Source: Kitasatospora kifunensis
GTDB lineage: Bacteria > Actinomycetota > Actinomycetes > Streptomycetales > Streptomycetaceae
DNA length: 64,000 nucleotides
Direction of reading: 5' to 3'
Assembly: GCF_014203855.1 (NCBI RefSeq)
Contig: NZ_JACHJV010000002.1
Span: 868,001-932,000 of the forward strand
Shown here piece after piece: positions 55,241 through 63,582 of the stretch. Position 1 is the stretch's first letter. Every line of letters begins with the position of its first letter. The position numbers were made by a program, and so were the translations under genes. A model generated the notes under the pieces. That model had not been told where the DNA came from and ran no database searches. It was given only the letters and a program-made list of their open reading frames with translations.

Positions 55241-55925
55241 GTGACGGTACTGGTCATGCAGCCCGATGTATCGTTCTGGGAATCGCTGGTGTTCGATGGT
55301 CTCGACGGGTTGGACGTCGAGGTGGTGACGGTTGCGTTCGGCACGGTCGAGGTGGTGGCGAGAGGCCGGGTGGCCGGGGTGGCGTGTCCGGACCGCGGTC
55401 GTTTCTCGGACCGCGTACACGACTGCTATGAGCGCAGGTTGAAGGATCTCCCGTTCGGTGGGCGGGGCGTGGTGATCAGGTTGACGGTCCGGCGTTTCAT
55501 CTGTGGAGTGGCGAACTGTCCGCGCCGTACGTTCGCAGAGCCGTTCACCCGGTTGACCGTCCCGCACGCACGTTTCACCACCCGGCTCAACCACGTCCTG
55601 GAGCGAGTTGGGCTCGCGCTGGCCGGGCGGGCCGGCGCCCGGCTGGCCGCCCCGCTGGGCTTCGGCGCGGGAAGGATGACCTTGTTGCGCAGAGTCATGG
55701 CGCTTCCCGATCCGCAGTTCAGTACGCCGCGTGTGCCGGGGGTGGACGACTTCGCGATCCGCCGGGGCCAGACCTACTCAACTGTCCTGACCTGTGGAGA
55801 ACCCCATCGCGTGGTCGATGTGCTCCCGACACGCGAAGCCGGACCTCTGGCCGGGTCGCTGATCGACCACCCGGGTGTGGAGATCATCTGCCGAGACCGG
55901 GCCGGCGCCTACGCCAACCCTCGGG
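55241..55925 (+). pseudogene. ISL3-family transposase, N-terminal two thirds
   Basis: Frame from about 55241: LDVEVVTVAFGTVEVVARGR, DRVHDCYERRLKDLPFGGRG, VRRFICGVANCPRRTFAEPF (zinc-finger-like cysteines), then VDDFAIRRGQTYSTVL with the DDE-domain start and VEIICRDRAGAYA. After 55920 the sequence leaves the family, so the catalytic end is missing. Confidence 0.75.
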
Positions 55926-56287
55926 AGTTGCATCAGATGGGCGAGAAGTTGCAGGTCGGCAGGCCACAGAACGAACGCGCGGCTCTCCGAGGCGACTACG
56001 TAAGAGGACCGCCAGCAGGCGCCGCAGCACCACCCGGCGCGCGGTCGCCGGCTCGCTCCCGATGACCTGGGGCATTTGCCTGCGCTGATCGTGCTGACTT
56101 CGGAGGTCTCACAACAGGGCTACCGACGAAACTCGCTGACCTGCGGAGTTACCCCGTCCTGTGTGGTGGAGATCCCGCGATGGCTTCCGCTGGATCCCGG
56201 GGTTTCGACTGGCCGGGGTCGCCGGTTCGGGTGGTTTGATCCGGATTCGCAAGGTGGGAGCCCAGCTGCTTGGCCGATCTTCGGGGT

Positions 56288-57189
56288 GTGGCGGAAAAGC
56301 GGGTGCGGCCGGTGGTGAAGCCGTTGCCGAAGAGGGTCGGGCGGATCGACGCGCACGTGGTGGTCGATCGGCTGCGGGAGTTGTACGAGGCCGCCGGTGA
56401 CCGGGAGGTCGAGTGGTTCCCGGCGTCGGAGGAGCTCTGGTCGGCCCTGGTCTACGCCGACCGGCGTGCCGCGCGCTCGGTGCGCAGGCGTTGGGCGAGT
56501 CGGCGGTGCTGCGCGTGCTGCTGTGGCGGCACGTGATGGAGCAGGGCGAGTCGTTCCAGCTGCGGGCGGTCGAGCACGGCCGCGGTGCCGGGGTGGAGTG
56601 GTCCGGGTTCTGTGAGGCGCTGGGCGTGGAGTCGCCGCAGGGCGCCTACCAGCGGGCCCGGCGGCTGAAGGCGACTCAGGTCCGCACATGGCCCGGCGAG
56701 CGGCGCAGTCCGGAGTTCGCGCGGGACCACGAGGAGCGACTGGCGCAGGAGGAACGCGAGCGCAGGACCCGACAGGCGGCGGAACTGCGACGGTTCGAAG
56801 AGGTCCGGCAGGCGTGCTGGCTGCTGCTGGAGCAGCGGGACGGTCTGGTGCTCGACGCGGCGGCCAACGAGTGGGTCAGCGAGCTGGCCGACGTGGTCGC
56901 CGATCGCCGCACGCCCGCCGAGCAGGCTTCTCTGATCGTCTACCTGCGCCAGACCGTGGACGAGATCCACCAGCTCGCCCGGCGGACCAACCGCCCCTCC
57001 AGCACCACGCCCGCGGCCCGCCGCGCACTGGAGCAGGCCACCGACCTCGTCCAGAAACCCGCGCTACCGAGTCCGCGCCGACCGGCCGCTTCCCAACGTG
57101 GGAATCACCTCTCGGCTGCCGACTCCCACGTTGGGAAGCCTCCACCGGCTCGTCGTCGGCGAACTCCCCGACGTGGCACCAGCCGCTGA
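56288..57189 (+). pseudogene. Conserved actinobacterial protein of unknown function, frameshifted
   Basis: The first frame (GTG 56288, VAEKRVRPVVKPLPKRVGRI) reads DAHVVVDRLRELYEAAGDRE, WFPASEELWSALVYADRRAA and then leaves similarity. The next frame continues ALGESAVLRVLLWRHVMEQG and VEWSGFCEALGVESPQGAYQ, a long charged coiled-coil-like stretch (RDHEERLAQEERERRTRQ) and QASLIVYLRQTVDEIHQLAR. A one-base shift near 56485 divides them. I do not recognise the function. Two TTCCCA-type dyads sit in its last codons. Confidence 0.55.
57089..57138. repeat. Paired dyads forming a 15-bp inverted repeat
   Basis: CTTCCCAACGTGGGA (57089-57103) and TCCCACGTTGGGAAG (57124-57138) are perfect reverse complements 20 nt apart, and each is itself nearly palindromic (TCCCA-N3-TGGGA). 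This could be a paired operator, a partition-type site or a terminator for the preceding gene. Confidence 0.8.
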
Positions 57190-57376
57190 GGGACCCGACG
57201 ATTCGTCACCCCGCGGCAGGCCATTTCGCCGGTAGCCCTCTCAGATCTTGGGGGCGACTTCACCTTCATTGACCTGCGAGCGCGGCGTGATCACGCTGTC
57301 TTCCGGGCATGAAGCACCGGTGCAGCGAAAGGCTGCCTCCCCCTGCTATGGACGGGGGAGGTGGCCCTGTGCTGGA

Positions 57377-57598
57377 TCAAACGGTGGACGTCCGAGCGAA
57401 CGCCACGAGACCGGCGAACCCCTCGGCGGTGAGGAGCAGCGCTGGCCCGTTGGGGTCCTTCGAGTCACGTACGGCCACGGCCTGGTGGGTAGCGCTCAGG
57501 TTGGCGACCTCGACGCAGTTGTTCCCGGCGCCGCTGTGGGACGACTTGAACCAGTCGGCCACGCCCGCCAGTTCGGGTGCGGTGATGTGCTTGGTCAT
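57377..57598 (-). CDS. DUF397 small protein
   Basis: A 73-residue protein with the family core: DWFKSSHSGAGNNCVEVANL and VAVRDSKDPNGPALLLTAEG. DUF397 proteins pair with XRE/DUF5753 regulators in WhiJ-like loci that control differentiation in Streptomyces. The ATG overlaps the stop of the XRE gene (ATGA). Confidence 0.9.
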   Translation of the reverse strand: MTKHITAPELAGVADWFKSSHSGAGNNCVEVANLSATHQAVAVRDSKDPNGPALLLTAEGFAGLVAFARTSTV

Positions 57599-58488
57599 GC
57601 GGTGACCTCTCGGGTGAGTTGGTGCAGGAGCTGCGGTGTCGACTCGGCTGGGAGGGCCGAGCGGGACAGCGCTTCGAACATGCGCTGGTGACGGCCGACA
57701 TCGCGGGGTTTGTCCGTGATGGACATCCCAGCCCCCGCGTTGTCTACCTGGACTGTCGGTGGCAGCGTTGCGCCGAGGTCCAGGAGCGTGAAATCGGTGA
57801 GCGCCAGGTAGCCGCGGACACTCTGCGGCAGGATCTGCACGGTCACGTTATCGAGCTGTGCAAGGCGGGTGATCTCCTCGTACTGGCCGCGCATCAGGTC
57901 GGGGTCTCCGACCACGTACCGTAGTGCCGGCTCGTAGAGGATGGCCCAGAGCTTGACAGGATCATCAGGGGTCAGCAGGCGTTCTTTGCGCCTCATGCGC
58001 AGCGCCACGCTCTTCTGGACGAACTCCGTGGTGTATTCCTCGACCGGTTTGGCGATCTCGTGTAGGGCCAGCGCGTAGTCCTCGGTCTGCAGCAGACCGA
58101 GGACCGCAGTGGGGTGGAAGGCCCGGATCGCCTGCGCCTCGGACTCGACACCGAGGAAGCGCGGCATGGCGGAGGCCATCGTCGCGGTGGTGTAGGGCGT
58201 CCACCAGTCCTGCCGTGAAGCGGTGCGCTGGAGTTCCACCAGGCGTTCGATGTTGTCGTCATCGGCGCTGTACTTGGCGAGCAGCTTGCGCAGGTCCCCG
58301 GCGTTGCGGAAGTCCTGCAACCCCGTTTCGACCCTCTGCAACTTGGTCTCGCTGAAGCTCAGCCCTTTCACGGCGTCCCCGAGCGTGATACCGGCTTGCT
58401 GGCGCAAGTGCCGGAGCTCGTGCCCCAGTTCGATACGCCGTGCTGTCGGCCTTGGCCGTGCTGCCACGTCCTTACCTCCCAGGGTCAT
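57595..58488 (-). CDS. WhiJ-like XRE regulator with DUF5753 domain
   Basis: A protein of about 297 residues. Residues 20-75 form the XRE HTH (ELGHELRHLRQQAGITLGDA, FSETKLQRVETG); residues about 100-280 are DUF5753 (AFHPTAVLGLLQTEDYALAL, VTVQILPQSVRGYLALTDFT). The start chosen is ATG 58488 (MTLGGKDVAARPRPTARR); an upstream in-frame start at 58530 is less likely. Forms a coupled pair with the DUF397 gene. Confidence 0.9.
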   Translation of the reverse strand: MTLGGKDVAARPRPTARRIELGHELRHLRQQAGITLGDAVKGLSFSETKLQRVETGLQDFRNAGDLRKLLAKYSADDDNIERLVELQRTASRQDWWTPYTTATMASAMPRFLGVESEAQAIRAFHPTAVLGLLQTEDYALALHEIAKPVEEYTTEFVQKSVALRMRRKERLLTPDDPVKLWAILYEPALRYVVGDPDLMRGQYEEITRLAQLDNVTVQILPQSVRGYLALTDFTLLDLGATLPPTVQVDNAGAGMSITDKPRDVGRHQRMFEALSRSALPAESTPQLLHQLTREVTA

Positions 58489-58740
58489 GTATCCACTATC
58501 CGCGGCGATTCGCGCAGTGTTGCACGTCACACGATCGCCGCACTAGTCGATGCGCTTGCGGTGGCATGTGCCAGTTTTCCTGCCGAGGGTGATTCGCTGC
58601 AGATTCAGTTGCAGATTCAGCGTAGACGCGACAACGTGTTGGCACGCCTCGATTTGACGGGGCATCAGTAACGGCGGTCCCGTCGATGCATCCCCTGGCA
58701 CCGAGGGGCCGCCGCTTCACCTCGATGACCTGGAGCGCTG

Positions 58741-58995
58741 ATGACACGCGCTGATACCGGCTCGGACAAGCCGCACCCCTGGACACTGCACGGAGCCGCC
58801 CTGCTGCCGGACACGAACCCCTCGCTGCTGGGCCGCTCGCCCCGGACGACCAAGGGCAGCGAGGAGAGCACCACCGCGACAACCGACCGGATGCTGCTGG
58901 ACGAGCACCGCAGCGAGCTGGGCCGGTGCGTGCGCTGCGGCAAGCCGTGGCCCTGCGAAGTCATTCAGCAGATCAGGTCCGGGGGAGCGACATGA
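58741..58995 (+). CDS. Small hypothetical protein with Cys pair
   Basis: An 84-residue protein. The C-terminal part (LGRCVRCGKPWPCEVIQQIR) has three cysteines in a CxxC-x4-C arrangement seen in small actinobacterial proteins beside WhiJ-like regulators. The rest is polar and probably disordered. It overlaps the next gene by 4 nt (ATGA). Confidence 0.55.
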   Translation: MTRADTGSDKPHPWTLHGAALLPDTNPSLLGRSPRTTKGSEESTTATTDRMLLDEHRSELGRCVRCGKPWPCEVIQQIRSGGAT

Positions 58996-59198
58996 ACCGC
59001 CTCCACGTGGACAACCGCGGCAAGGAACTGGTGGAGGCGGCCTCTGGTCAGCAGTCCCCGGGGATCTGGTTGGCCGACCACGCCACCAACGAGATCTTCG
59101 TCGAGAACCCGGAGCGGGTACCACGGCAGCGTTCAGTGCTCTCCCGTATCGCCGCCAGCCGACGCCGTCAGCCAGCCCGCGCCAAGGGGCTGCGGTGA
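58992..59198 (+). CDS. Small hypothetical protein
   Basis: A 68-residue protein (MNRLHVDNRGKELVEAASGQ ... basic tail SRRRQPARAKGLR) with ATG overlapping the stop of the preceding gene. No known domain. Coupling on both sides (the next GTG overlaps its stop) supports a real small operon. Confidence 0.5.
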   Translation: MNRLHVDNRGKELVEAASGQQSPGIWLADHATNEIFVENPERVPRQRSVLSRIAASRRRQPARAKGLR

Positions 59199-59422
59199 CG
59201 GTGACGGTAGCCGCGGAGGTTGCCGCACCGGTTCAGCGACGGCCGCTGTGCCCCGCCTCCCCGCCGCACGCACAACCACGATCGGATCATGCAGCTGACG
59301 CGCCTACCCCCGGCCACCCGAGCGAGCGCCGACCTGGGCGTCACGACGGCAGGAGCTCACCAACGATCAGACCGGAGCCTCGTCGGCTGGGGAGGGGACC
59401 GCGCACGACCGCAGAATCATGA
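59195..59422 (+). CDS. Possible third small ORF, probably truncated
   Basis: GTG 59195 overlaps the previous stop. The first dozen codons (VTVTVAAEVAAPVQRR) look plausible, after which composition turns to Pro/His/Arg and the frame overlaps the end of the comB-like gene on the other strand. Likely a gene interrupted where comB-side DNA was inserted. Confidence 0.25.
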   Translation: MTVTVAAEVAAPVQRRPLCPASPPHAQPRSDHAADAPTPGHPSERRPGRHDGRSSPTIRPEPRRLGRGPRTTAES

Positions 59423-60086
59423 GCGAGTCCTCCAGCCTGGCGACCATGGCAAAGGGGAACCTGTCGGCCTCAAGGCACAACGCAACGTCGTCGCGGTGAA
59501 CCCCTTGATAGCCGCGGCGCACGCCCTCCGTCAGATCAGCAACGGCGCGGGACTCAGCCGCGCGGCGGAGGAACTCCTCTGCACCTACCTCCGCTCCGGC
59601 AGCCCTTCCGGCGATGTATTGAGCGCATGCCAGATCTTCCTCAGTCTGCCCCTCATCGCCAGTGACCACGAACGTGACGACGTCGCTCTGACTCGCCCGC
59701 AGGAGCTGAGCCGTTGCCTCTGCCACCACGAAGCTGGCGCAGAGCAGCAGCGACGCGTCCTTGGCCGCAAGGGCGCCGACCGTCCCGGCTGTCGTCTTCT
59801 GCACGACCGTCCGTCCGGCGACGTCGACCGACTGCAGCAAGCCTGGCGAGTTGACCATGTCGAAACCGGGCGCAGGCGGCCCGTCTTTCAGGGTCACCCA
59901 GTCCGGATGGAGGGCCTTCAGAGCGAGAGCATCGTCCAGCGACTCAGCAAGAACGATCTTGTCTGCCCCCTGGTCGAAGGCCCAGGCAGCCACGGTGAAA
60001 GCACGCATGACGTCGATGACGACAGCCACGGATGGAGCCTGACTCAACTCGGCTATACCAACAAAACGAGCGTCCATTCCACCCAT
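59367..60086 (-). CDS. ComB-like 2-phosphosulfolactate phosphatase family protein
   Basis: A protein of about 239 residues starting at ATG 60086 or 60077. Family features: VAVVIDVMRAFTVAAWAFDQ, KIVLAESLDDALALK, VVQKTTAGTVGALAA, LLLCASFVVAEATAQLL and VTGDEGQTEEDLACAQYIAG. ComB hydrolyses phosphosulfolactate in coenzyme M synthesis, but bacterial homologues lacking that pathway are common and their substrate is unknown. It sits in reverse orientation between two broken segments, so it may have arrived by insertion. Confidence 0.75.
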   Translation of the reverse strand: MGGMDARFVGIAELSQAPSVAVVIDVMRAFTVAAWAFDQGADKIVLAESLDDALALKALHPDWVTLKDGPPAPGFDMVNSPGLLQSVDVAGRTVVQKTTAGTVGALAAKDASLLLCASFVVAEATAQLLRASQSDVVTFVVTGDEGQTEEDLACAQYIAGRAAGAEVGAEEFLRRAAESRAVADLTEGVRRGYQGVHRDDVALCLEADRFPFAMVARLEDSLMILRSCAVPSPADEAPV

Positions 60087-60213
60087 GATCGCGCACGCTC
60101 TTGCCCCGATCGTCCACACAGTGAGCTGCATCACACTGGAGTCGATGGAATGCAACACGCCCTACTACCAGCGTCGCAAAGTCGGCGTCGGCGACGGACG
60201 TGCTCAATGGCCA

Positions 60214-60431
60214 CACGAACTCATCCGCACACGGTCTCTGCGGACACAAGGCACACCTACGTCACGCACCTGGTCGAGTTCGACTATCCGGAGCGGTTCG
60301 TGCAGGAGCAGGTCGGTCACCGTTACGCGAGCACGACCGCCCTCTACACGGGGGTCTCGGACGAGTACCGCAACCGGCTCCTGCGTCGCGCGCTGGAGAG
60401 CCGTCCGGAGCTGTGGGAGGCGAGTTCGTGA
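60214..60431 (+). pseudogene. Tyrosine recombinase/integrase, C-terminal remnant
   Basis: The frame keeps TRHTYVTHLVEFDYPERFVQ, EQVGHRYASTTALYTGVSDE and YRNRLLRRAL, with the last catalytic histidine (VGHRYAS) and nucleophile tyrosine (ALYTG) region. The first 250 or so residues are missing, replaced by the comB-side sequence. It is coupled to the HTH gene by GTGA. Confidence 0.7.
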
Positions 60432-60763
60432 TCAGGAAAGTGGGATACCAGTGGCATCTACGCCAGTTGATGGCCCAGCGGGAGATGTTCGCGACCTCCG
60501 ATCTGGTGCCCAAACTCGCCGAGCGCGGCATCACCCTCTCCCGCGAGCAGGTGTTCCGGCTGGTCACGCAGGTGCCGCAGCGGCTGAGCCTGGACACGCT
60601 CGCGGCCCTTTGCGACATCTTGGAGTGCCAGGTCGCGGACCTGATCGAGGTGACCGCCGAGCAGGTCGCCGAACGCCGCAGGGCCGGGGAAGCACCGCTG
60701 CTGCGAGCCGCAGCACCGTCGGCGCCCCGGCGCGCGGTGGTCCGACGGCCGGACCTCTCATGA
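60428..60763 (+). CDS. Small XRE-type helix-turn-helix protein of an integrase module
   Basis: A 111-residue protein: WHLRQLMAQREMFATSDLVP, FRLVTQVPQRLSLDTLAALC and DILECQVADLIEV form an XRE HTH like YozG-type proteins; the tail is basic. GTG start overlaps the integrase stop and its own stop overlaps the next ATG (ATGA). The three genes are therefore one translational unit. Confidence 0.8.
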   Translation: MIRKVGYQWHLRQLMAQREMFATSDLVPKLAERGITLSREQVFRLVTQVPQRLSLDTLAALCDILECQVADLIEVTAEQVAERRRAGEAPLLRAAAPSAPRRAVVRRPDLS

Positions 60764-62778
60764 GCCCCCACCCGGTCGGCGGCGCCGAGCGCGACCTGTG
60801 CCGACAGCAGAGCAGTGCGCTGATCCTGGCTGTCCTGCCCGACGCACCGGAACAGGCGGTGAACGATCTGGTCGCCCAGGTGACTCCGACCCGCGTGATC
60901 GCCCGCTCCCTACGGGACCATCTGCGAGAGCATCCGGACGCTCTGACCAGCGGAGCCTCCAAGACTCCACGGGCCGTGCTGCACCTGGCCCGGCTGCTGG
61001 CCGACGGCCCGGCACCGGGGGTCGTTCGGCCCGGCTGCCTGCACTGCGGCCAGAAGGAAGAACTCGTTCACCTCGTCCCGGACGGGCGGCTGTGTCGCCG
61101 GTGCTATCGGCTCGGACGGACGGATTCCTGCGTGAACTGCGGCCGTGTGCGCCCGGTCCACTCACGCGACGAGACCGGCGGCGCCTGGTGCACAAGCTGC
61201 AACCGCAGCGGCGGGGGAGCCATGGTCGCCTGCCTGCAGTGCGGGCGGATACGCAAGACCACCCCCAGCGACACGGCCATGGAAGAGGAAGCCTGCGGGA
61301 GGTGCAGCGGACCCACCACGCGCCGTTGCACCGACTGCGGCACCGTGTTCCGCGCCTGGCCGGTCCCCAAAGATCCTGACCGTTGCGCGCCCTGCCGTGG
61401 GCAGGCTCATCAGCGTTGCGTGGTCTGCGGGCAGCGTTGGACGTCGTCCCAGGACGCTGTCTGCTATCAGTGCGCTCCTTCCCACCAGCGGTTCTGCCAG
61501 TCATGCCAAGCCAGCCAGGGGCCCCGGCCTCCGCACGCTTGCCCCCACTGCCGGATCATCAGGCGCCTGCAAAGCGCGCTGGCCAACGAGCAGGGGCACA
61601 TCGCCGAGCAGGTCGAGCCCCTCATCGCGTTCTGCGCGGCCACCGACCGGCCCGAGTCGCTGCTGGACTGGCTGACGCGCCGCAAAGGCGGGCGCCTGCT
61701 TCGCGACCTGGCCCGCAACGCCGACCAGGAGCCGATCACGCACGACCTGCTGGACCAGCAGGAACCCGGCCGCCACGTCCACCACTTACGAGCTCTCCTG
61801 GTCCACTGCGACGTCCTGCCCGAACGCACCGAAACCCTGGAACGGCTCCACCGGTGGCTGGAAGGGTTCCTCGACGCCCTCCCGACCGAACAGGCACGCC
61901 TGGTCCGGCCGTTCGCGCACTGGCACATCCTGCGACGAGTCCGCCAACGCCCGCGATCGCGGCCCTTCAGTAAGAACGGCGCGAGCTGGGCAGCCACCCA
62001 GATCCGCGTCGCCACCGAGTTCCTGACCTGGCTCGACGAGCAGGCCACCACCCTCGGCCAGTGCGGTCAGCAAACCCTCGACCTATGGCTTGCCGGGCGT
62101 GGACAACGACACTACGCCGTCGCCGCGTTCATCGACTGGGCCCGCTCCCGCCGCCTGGTCCAGCAGTTGACGGTCCCCACCCACCAGGCCAACCGGCCTT
62201 ACCGTCAGCTCGATCCCGAACAACGCTGGCGCCTGCTGCAAACGTGCCTGACCGACGATTCGATCCCCACCGATGTCCGCGCGGCCGGAGCCCTGCTCGC
62301 CCTCTACGGCCACTTCGTCGCCCGCCTCACCCCTTTGACCAGCCACGATCTCCAGAATCGACAAGGTGACGACTACCTGACCATCGCCGGCACCGCACTC
62401 CTCATACCTCCTGCGGTCGCCGAAGTGATCCGCACGCAGCTCGCTCACCGCCCGCCGCACACGGCAGCAGCCGAAGGAGCCCAACGGACCTGGCTCTTCC
62501 CCGGCCGCAACACCGGACGGCCCGTCACCACGGACGCCCTCACCCGCCGGCTTCGCCGCCACGGCATCGACCCCAGACTCGTCCGCAACACGGCCATGGC
62601 CGCCTGGGCCGGCCAACTGCCAGAAGCCGTAGTCGCTCAGTTGTTCAACATCCACCTCAGCACGGCGGTCACCTGGGCCAAGCACACCGGCAGGGACTGG
62701 ACTGACTACCTTGCCGCCCGCGCTCAGCACCCCATCGAACAAGACCAGGCCCATGAGCATTCAGCGACAACCCAATAA
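60760..62778 (+). CDS. Zinc-ribbon-rich protein with degenerate tyrosine-recombinase domain
   Basis: A 672-residue protein. Residues about 94-265 hold many CxxC/CxxCG pairs (CLHCGQ, CRRCYR, CVNCGR, CTSCNR, CLQCGR, CGRCSG, CTDCGT, CVVCGQ, CPHC), a long array of zinc ribbons. The C-terminal half looks like a phage-integrase fold (SAM-like helices 380-470, catalytic-like domain 490-660). Its Arg/His pattern is altered: GIDPRLVRNTAMAAWAGQLP lacks the usual HxxR, while FNIHLSTAVTWAKHTGRDWT and DYLAARA keep a histidine and a tyrosine. It is the third gene of an integrase-HTH-recombinase operon seen in actinobacteria; the role, perhaps DNA-site recognition for the partner integrase, is unknown. Confidence 0.65.
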   Translation: MSPHPVGGAERDLCRQQSSALILAVLPDAPEQAVNDLVAQVTPTRVIARSLRDHLREHPDALTSGASKTPRAVLHLARLLADGPAPGVVRPGCLHCGQKEELVHLVPDGRLCRRCYRLGRTDSCVNCGRVRPVHSRDETGGAWCTSCNRSGGGAMVACLQCGRIRKTTPSDTAMEEEACGRCSGPTTRRCTDCGTVFRAWPVPKDPDRCAPCRGQAHQRCVVCGQRWTSSQDAVCYQCAPSHQRFCQSCQASQGPRPPHACPHCRIIRRLQSALANEQGHIAEQVEPLIAFCAATDRPESLLDWLTRRKGGRLLRDLARNADQEPITHDLLDQQEPGRHVHHLRALLVHCDVLPERTETLERLHRWLEGFLDALPTEQARLVRPFAHWHILRRVRQRPRSRPFSKNGASWAATQIRVATEFLTWLDEQATTLGQCGQQTLDLWLAGRGQRHYAVAAFIDWARSRRLVQQLTVPTHQANRPYRQLDPEQRWRLLQTCLTDDSIPTDVRAAGALLALYGHFVARLTPLTSHDLQNRQGDDYLTIAGTALLIPPAVAEVIRTQLAHRPPHTAAAEGAQRTWLFPGRNTGRPVTTDALTRRLRRHGIDPRLVRNTAMAAWAGQLPEAVVAQLFNIHLSTAVTWAKHTGRDWTDYLAARAQHPIEQDQAHEHSATTQ

Positions 62779-62982
62779 CCGCACTCCACCAGTACTGCGG
62801 TAGCCGCACCCGCACCCAAATACCGCGGAAGCGCGCCAAAGGCCGCGCCCACCGCCAAATGCCGGGCGGGGAAGCCCGTGCCGGCCTGATCTCCCAGACC
62901 CGGCTCCCTGCCAGGGAGATCACGGTGGCAACCCGCGCTCCGCGCCACCGCTCAACCCAGTACACAAGAGGGAGACGAGAGA
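62779..62982. other. Intergenic with small inverted repeat
   Basis: About 200 bp before the DUF5753 gene. It contains GATCTCCC (62888-62895) and its reverse complement GGGAGATC (62914-62921), a possible operator or end of the integrase module. No gene. Confidence 0.4.
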
Positions 62983-63564
62983 ATGACGATGGCCAGCACG
63001 TCCAGGCTCGGCGCGGTCCAGCAGCTCTATCTGGACCTGGCGCGCCACGCCAAGGACTACCGCGGCTACCACGCCGAGGTGCTGTGGGGTGACGTGCAGA
63101 CCGAGGCGTACATGCGCGTGCTCTTCGCGCGACACGCGGCCGTTGAGCCGGTCAGCGAGGCGGAGATCGAGGAAGCGGTGCAGGCCCGGCTGGTCCGGGC
63201 CGACCTGCTGCTGGAGGGCACCCGCAGCTACCGGGTGGTGATCTGGGAGCCGGCCCTGCACGTGCCGCTCGGTGGGACCGAGGTGATGCGCGATCAACTG
63301 ACACACCTGCTCGACCGGCTCGACACCCTGGGCCTGCGCCTGGGAGTGCTGCCGTTGGGCACAGAGCCGGTGGCCGGCCTGAGTGCTGGCTTCAGCATCT
63401 ACAACGGCCTGCGTGTCGAGGTCGACTCGCTTGCCGGTCGCCAGGACATCAGCGACCTGGGCCACGTGGCCAAGTTCACCCGGGCGTTCGAGGTACTGGC
63501 CGGCGCCGCCCTCTACGGCGACGACGCCCGGCGGCTGATCACCGGCATCCGCGACCGCATGTGA
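62983..63564 (+). CDS. DUF5753 protein lacking its HTH domain
   Basis: A 193-residue protein starting at ATG 62983 behind GGGAG. The whole length is the DUF5753 effector domain (VLWGDVQTEAYMRVLFARHA, EAVQARLVRADLLLEG, LRLGVLPLGTEPVAGLSAGF). The XRE domain that should precede it is absent, and the usual LLQTEDY motif is WGDVQTEAY. Either a truncated regulator or a partner-type protein. It is followed by an ATP-binding protein, as in WhiJ-like loci. Confidence 0.75.
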   Translation: MTMASTSRLGAVQQLYLDLARHAKDYRGYHAEVLWGDVQTEAYMRVLFARHAAVEPVSEAEIEEAVQARLVRADLLLEGTRSYRVVIWEPALHVPLGGTEVMRDQLTHLLDRLDTLGLRLGVLPLGTEPVAGLSAGFSIYNGLRVEVDSLAGRQDISDLGHVAKFTRAFEVLAGAALYGDDARRLITGIRDRM

Positions 63565-63582
63565 ACTCCGGTACCCCAGACG

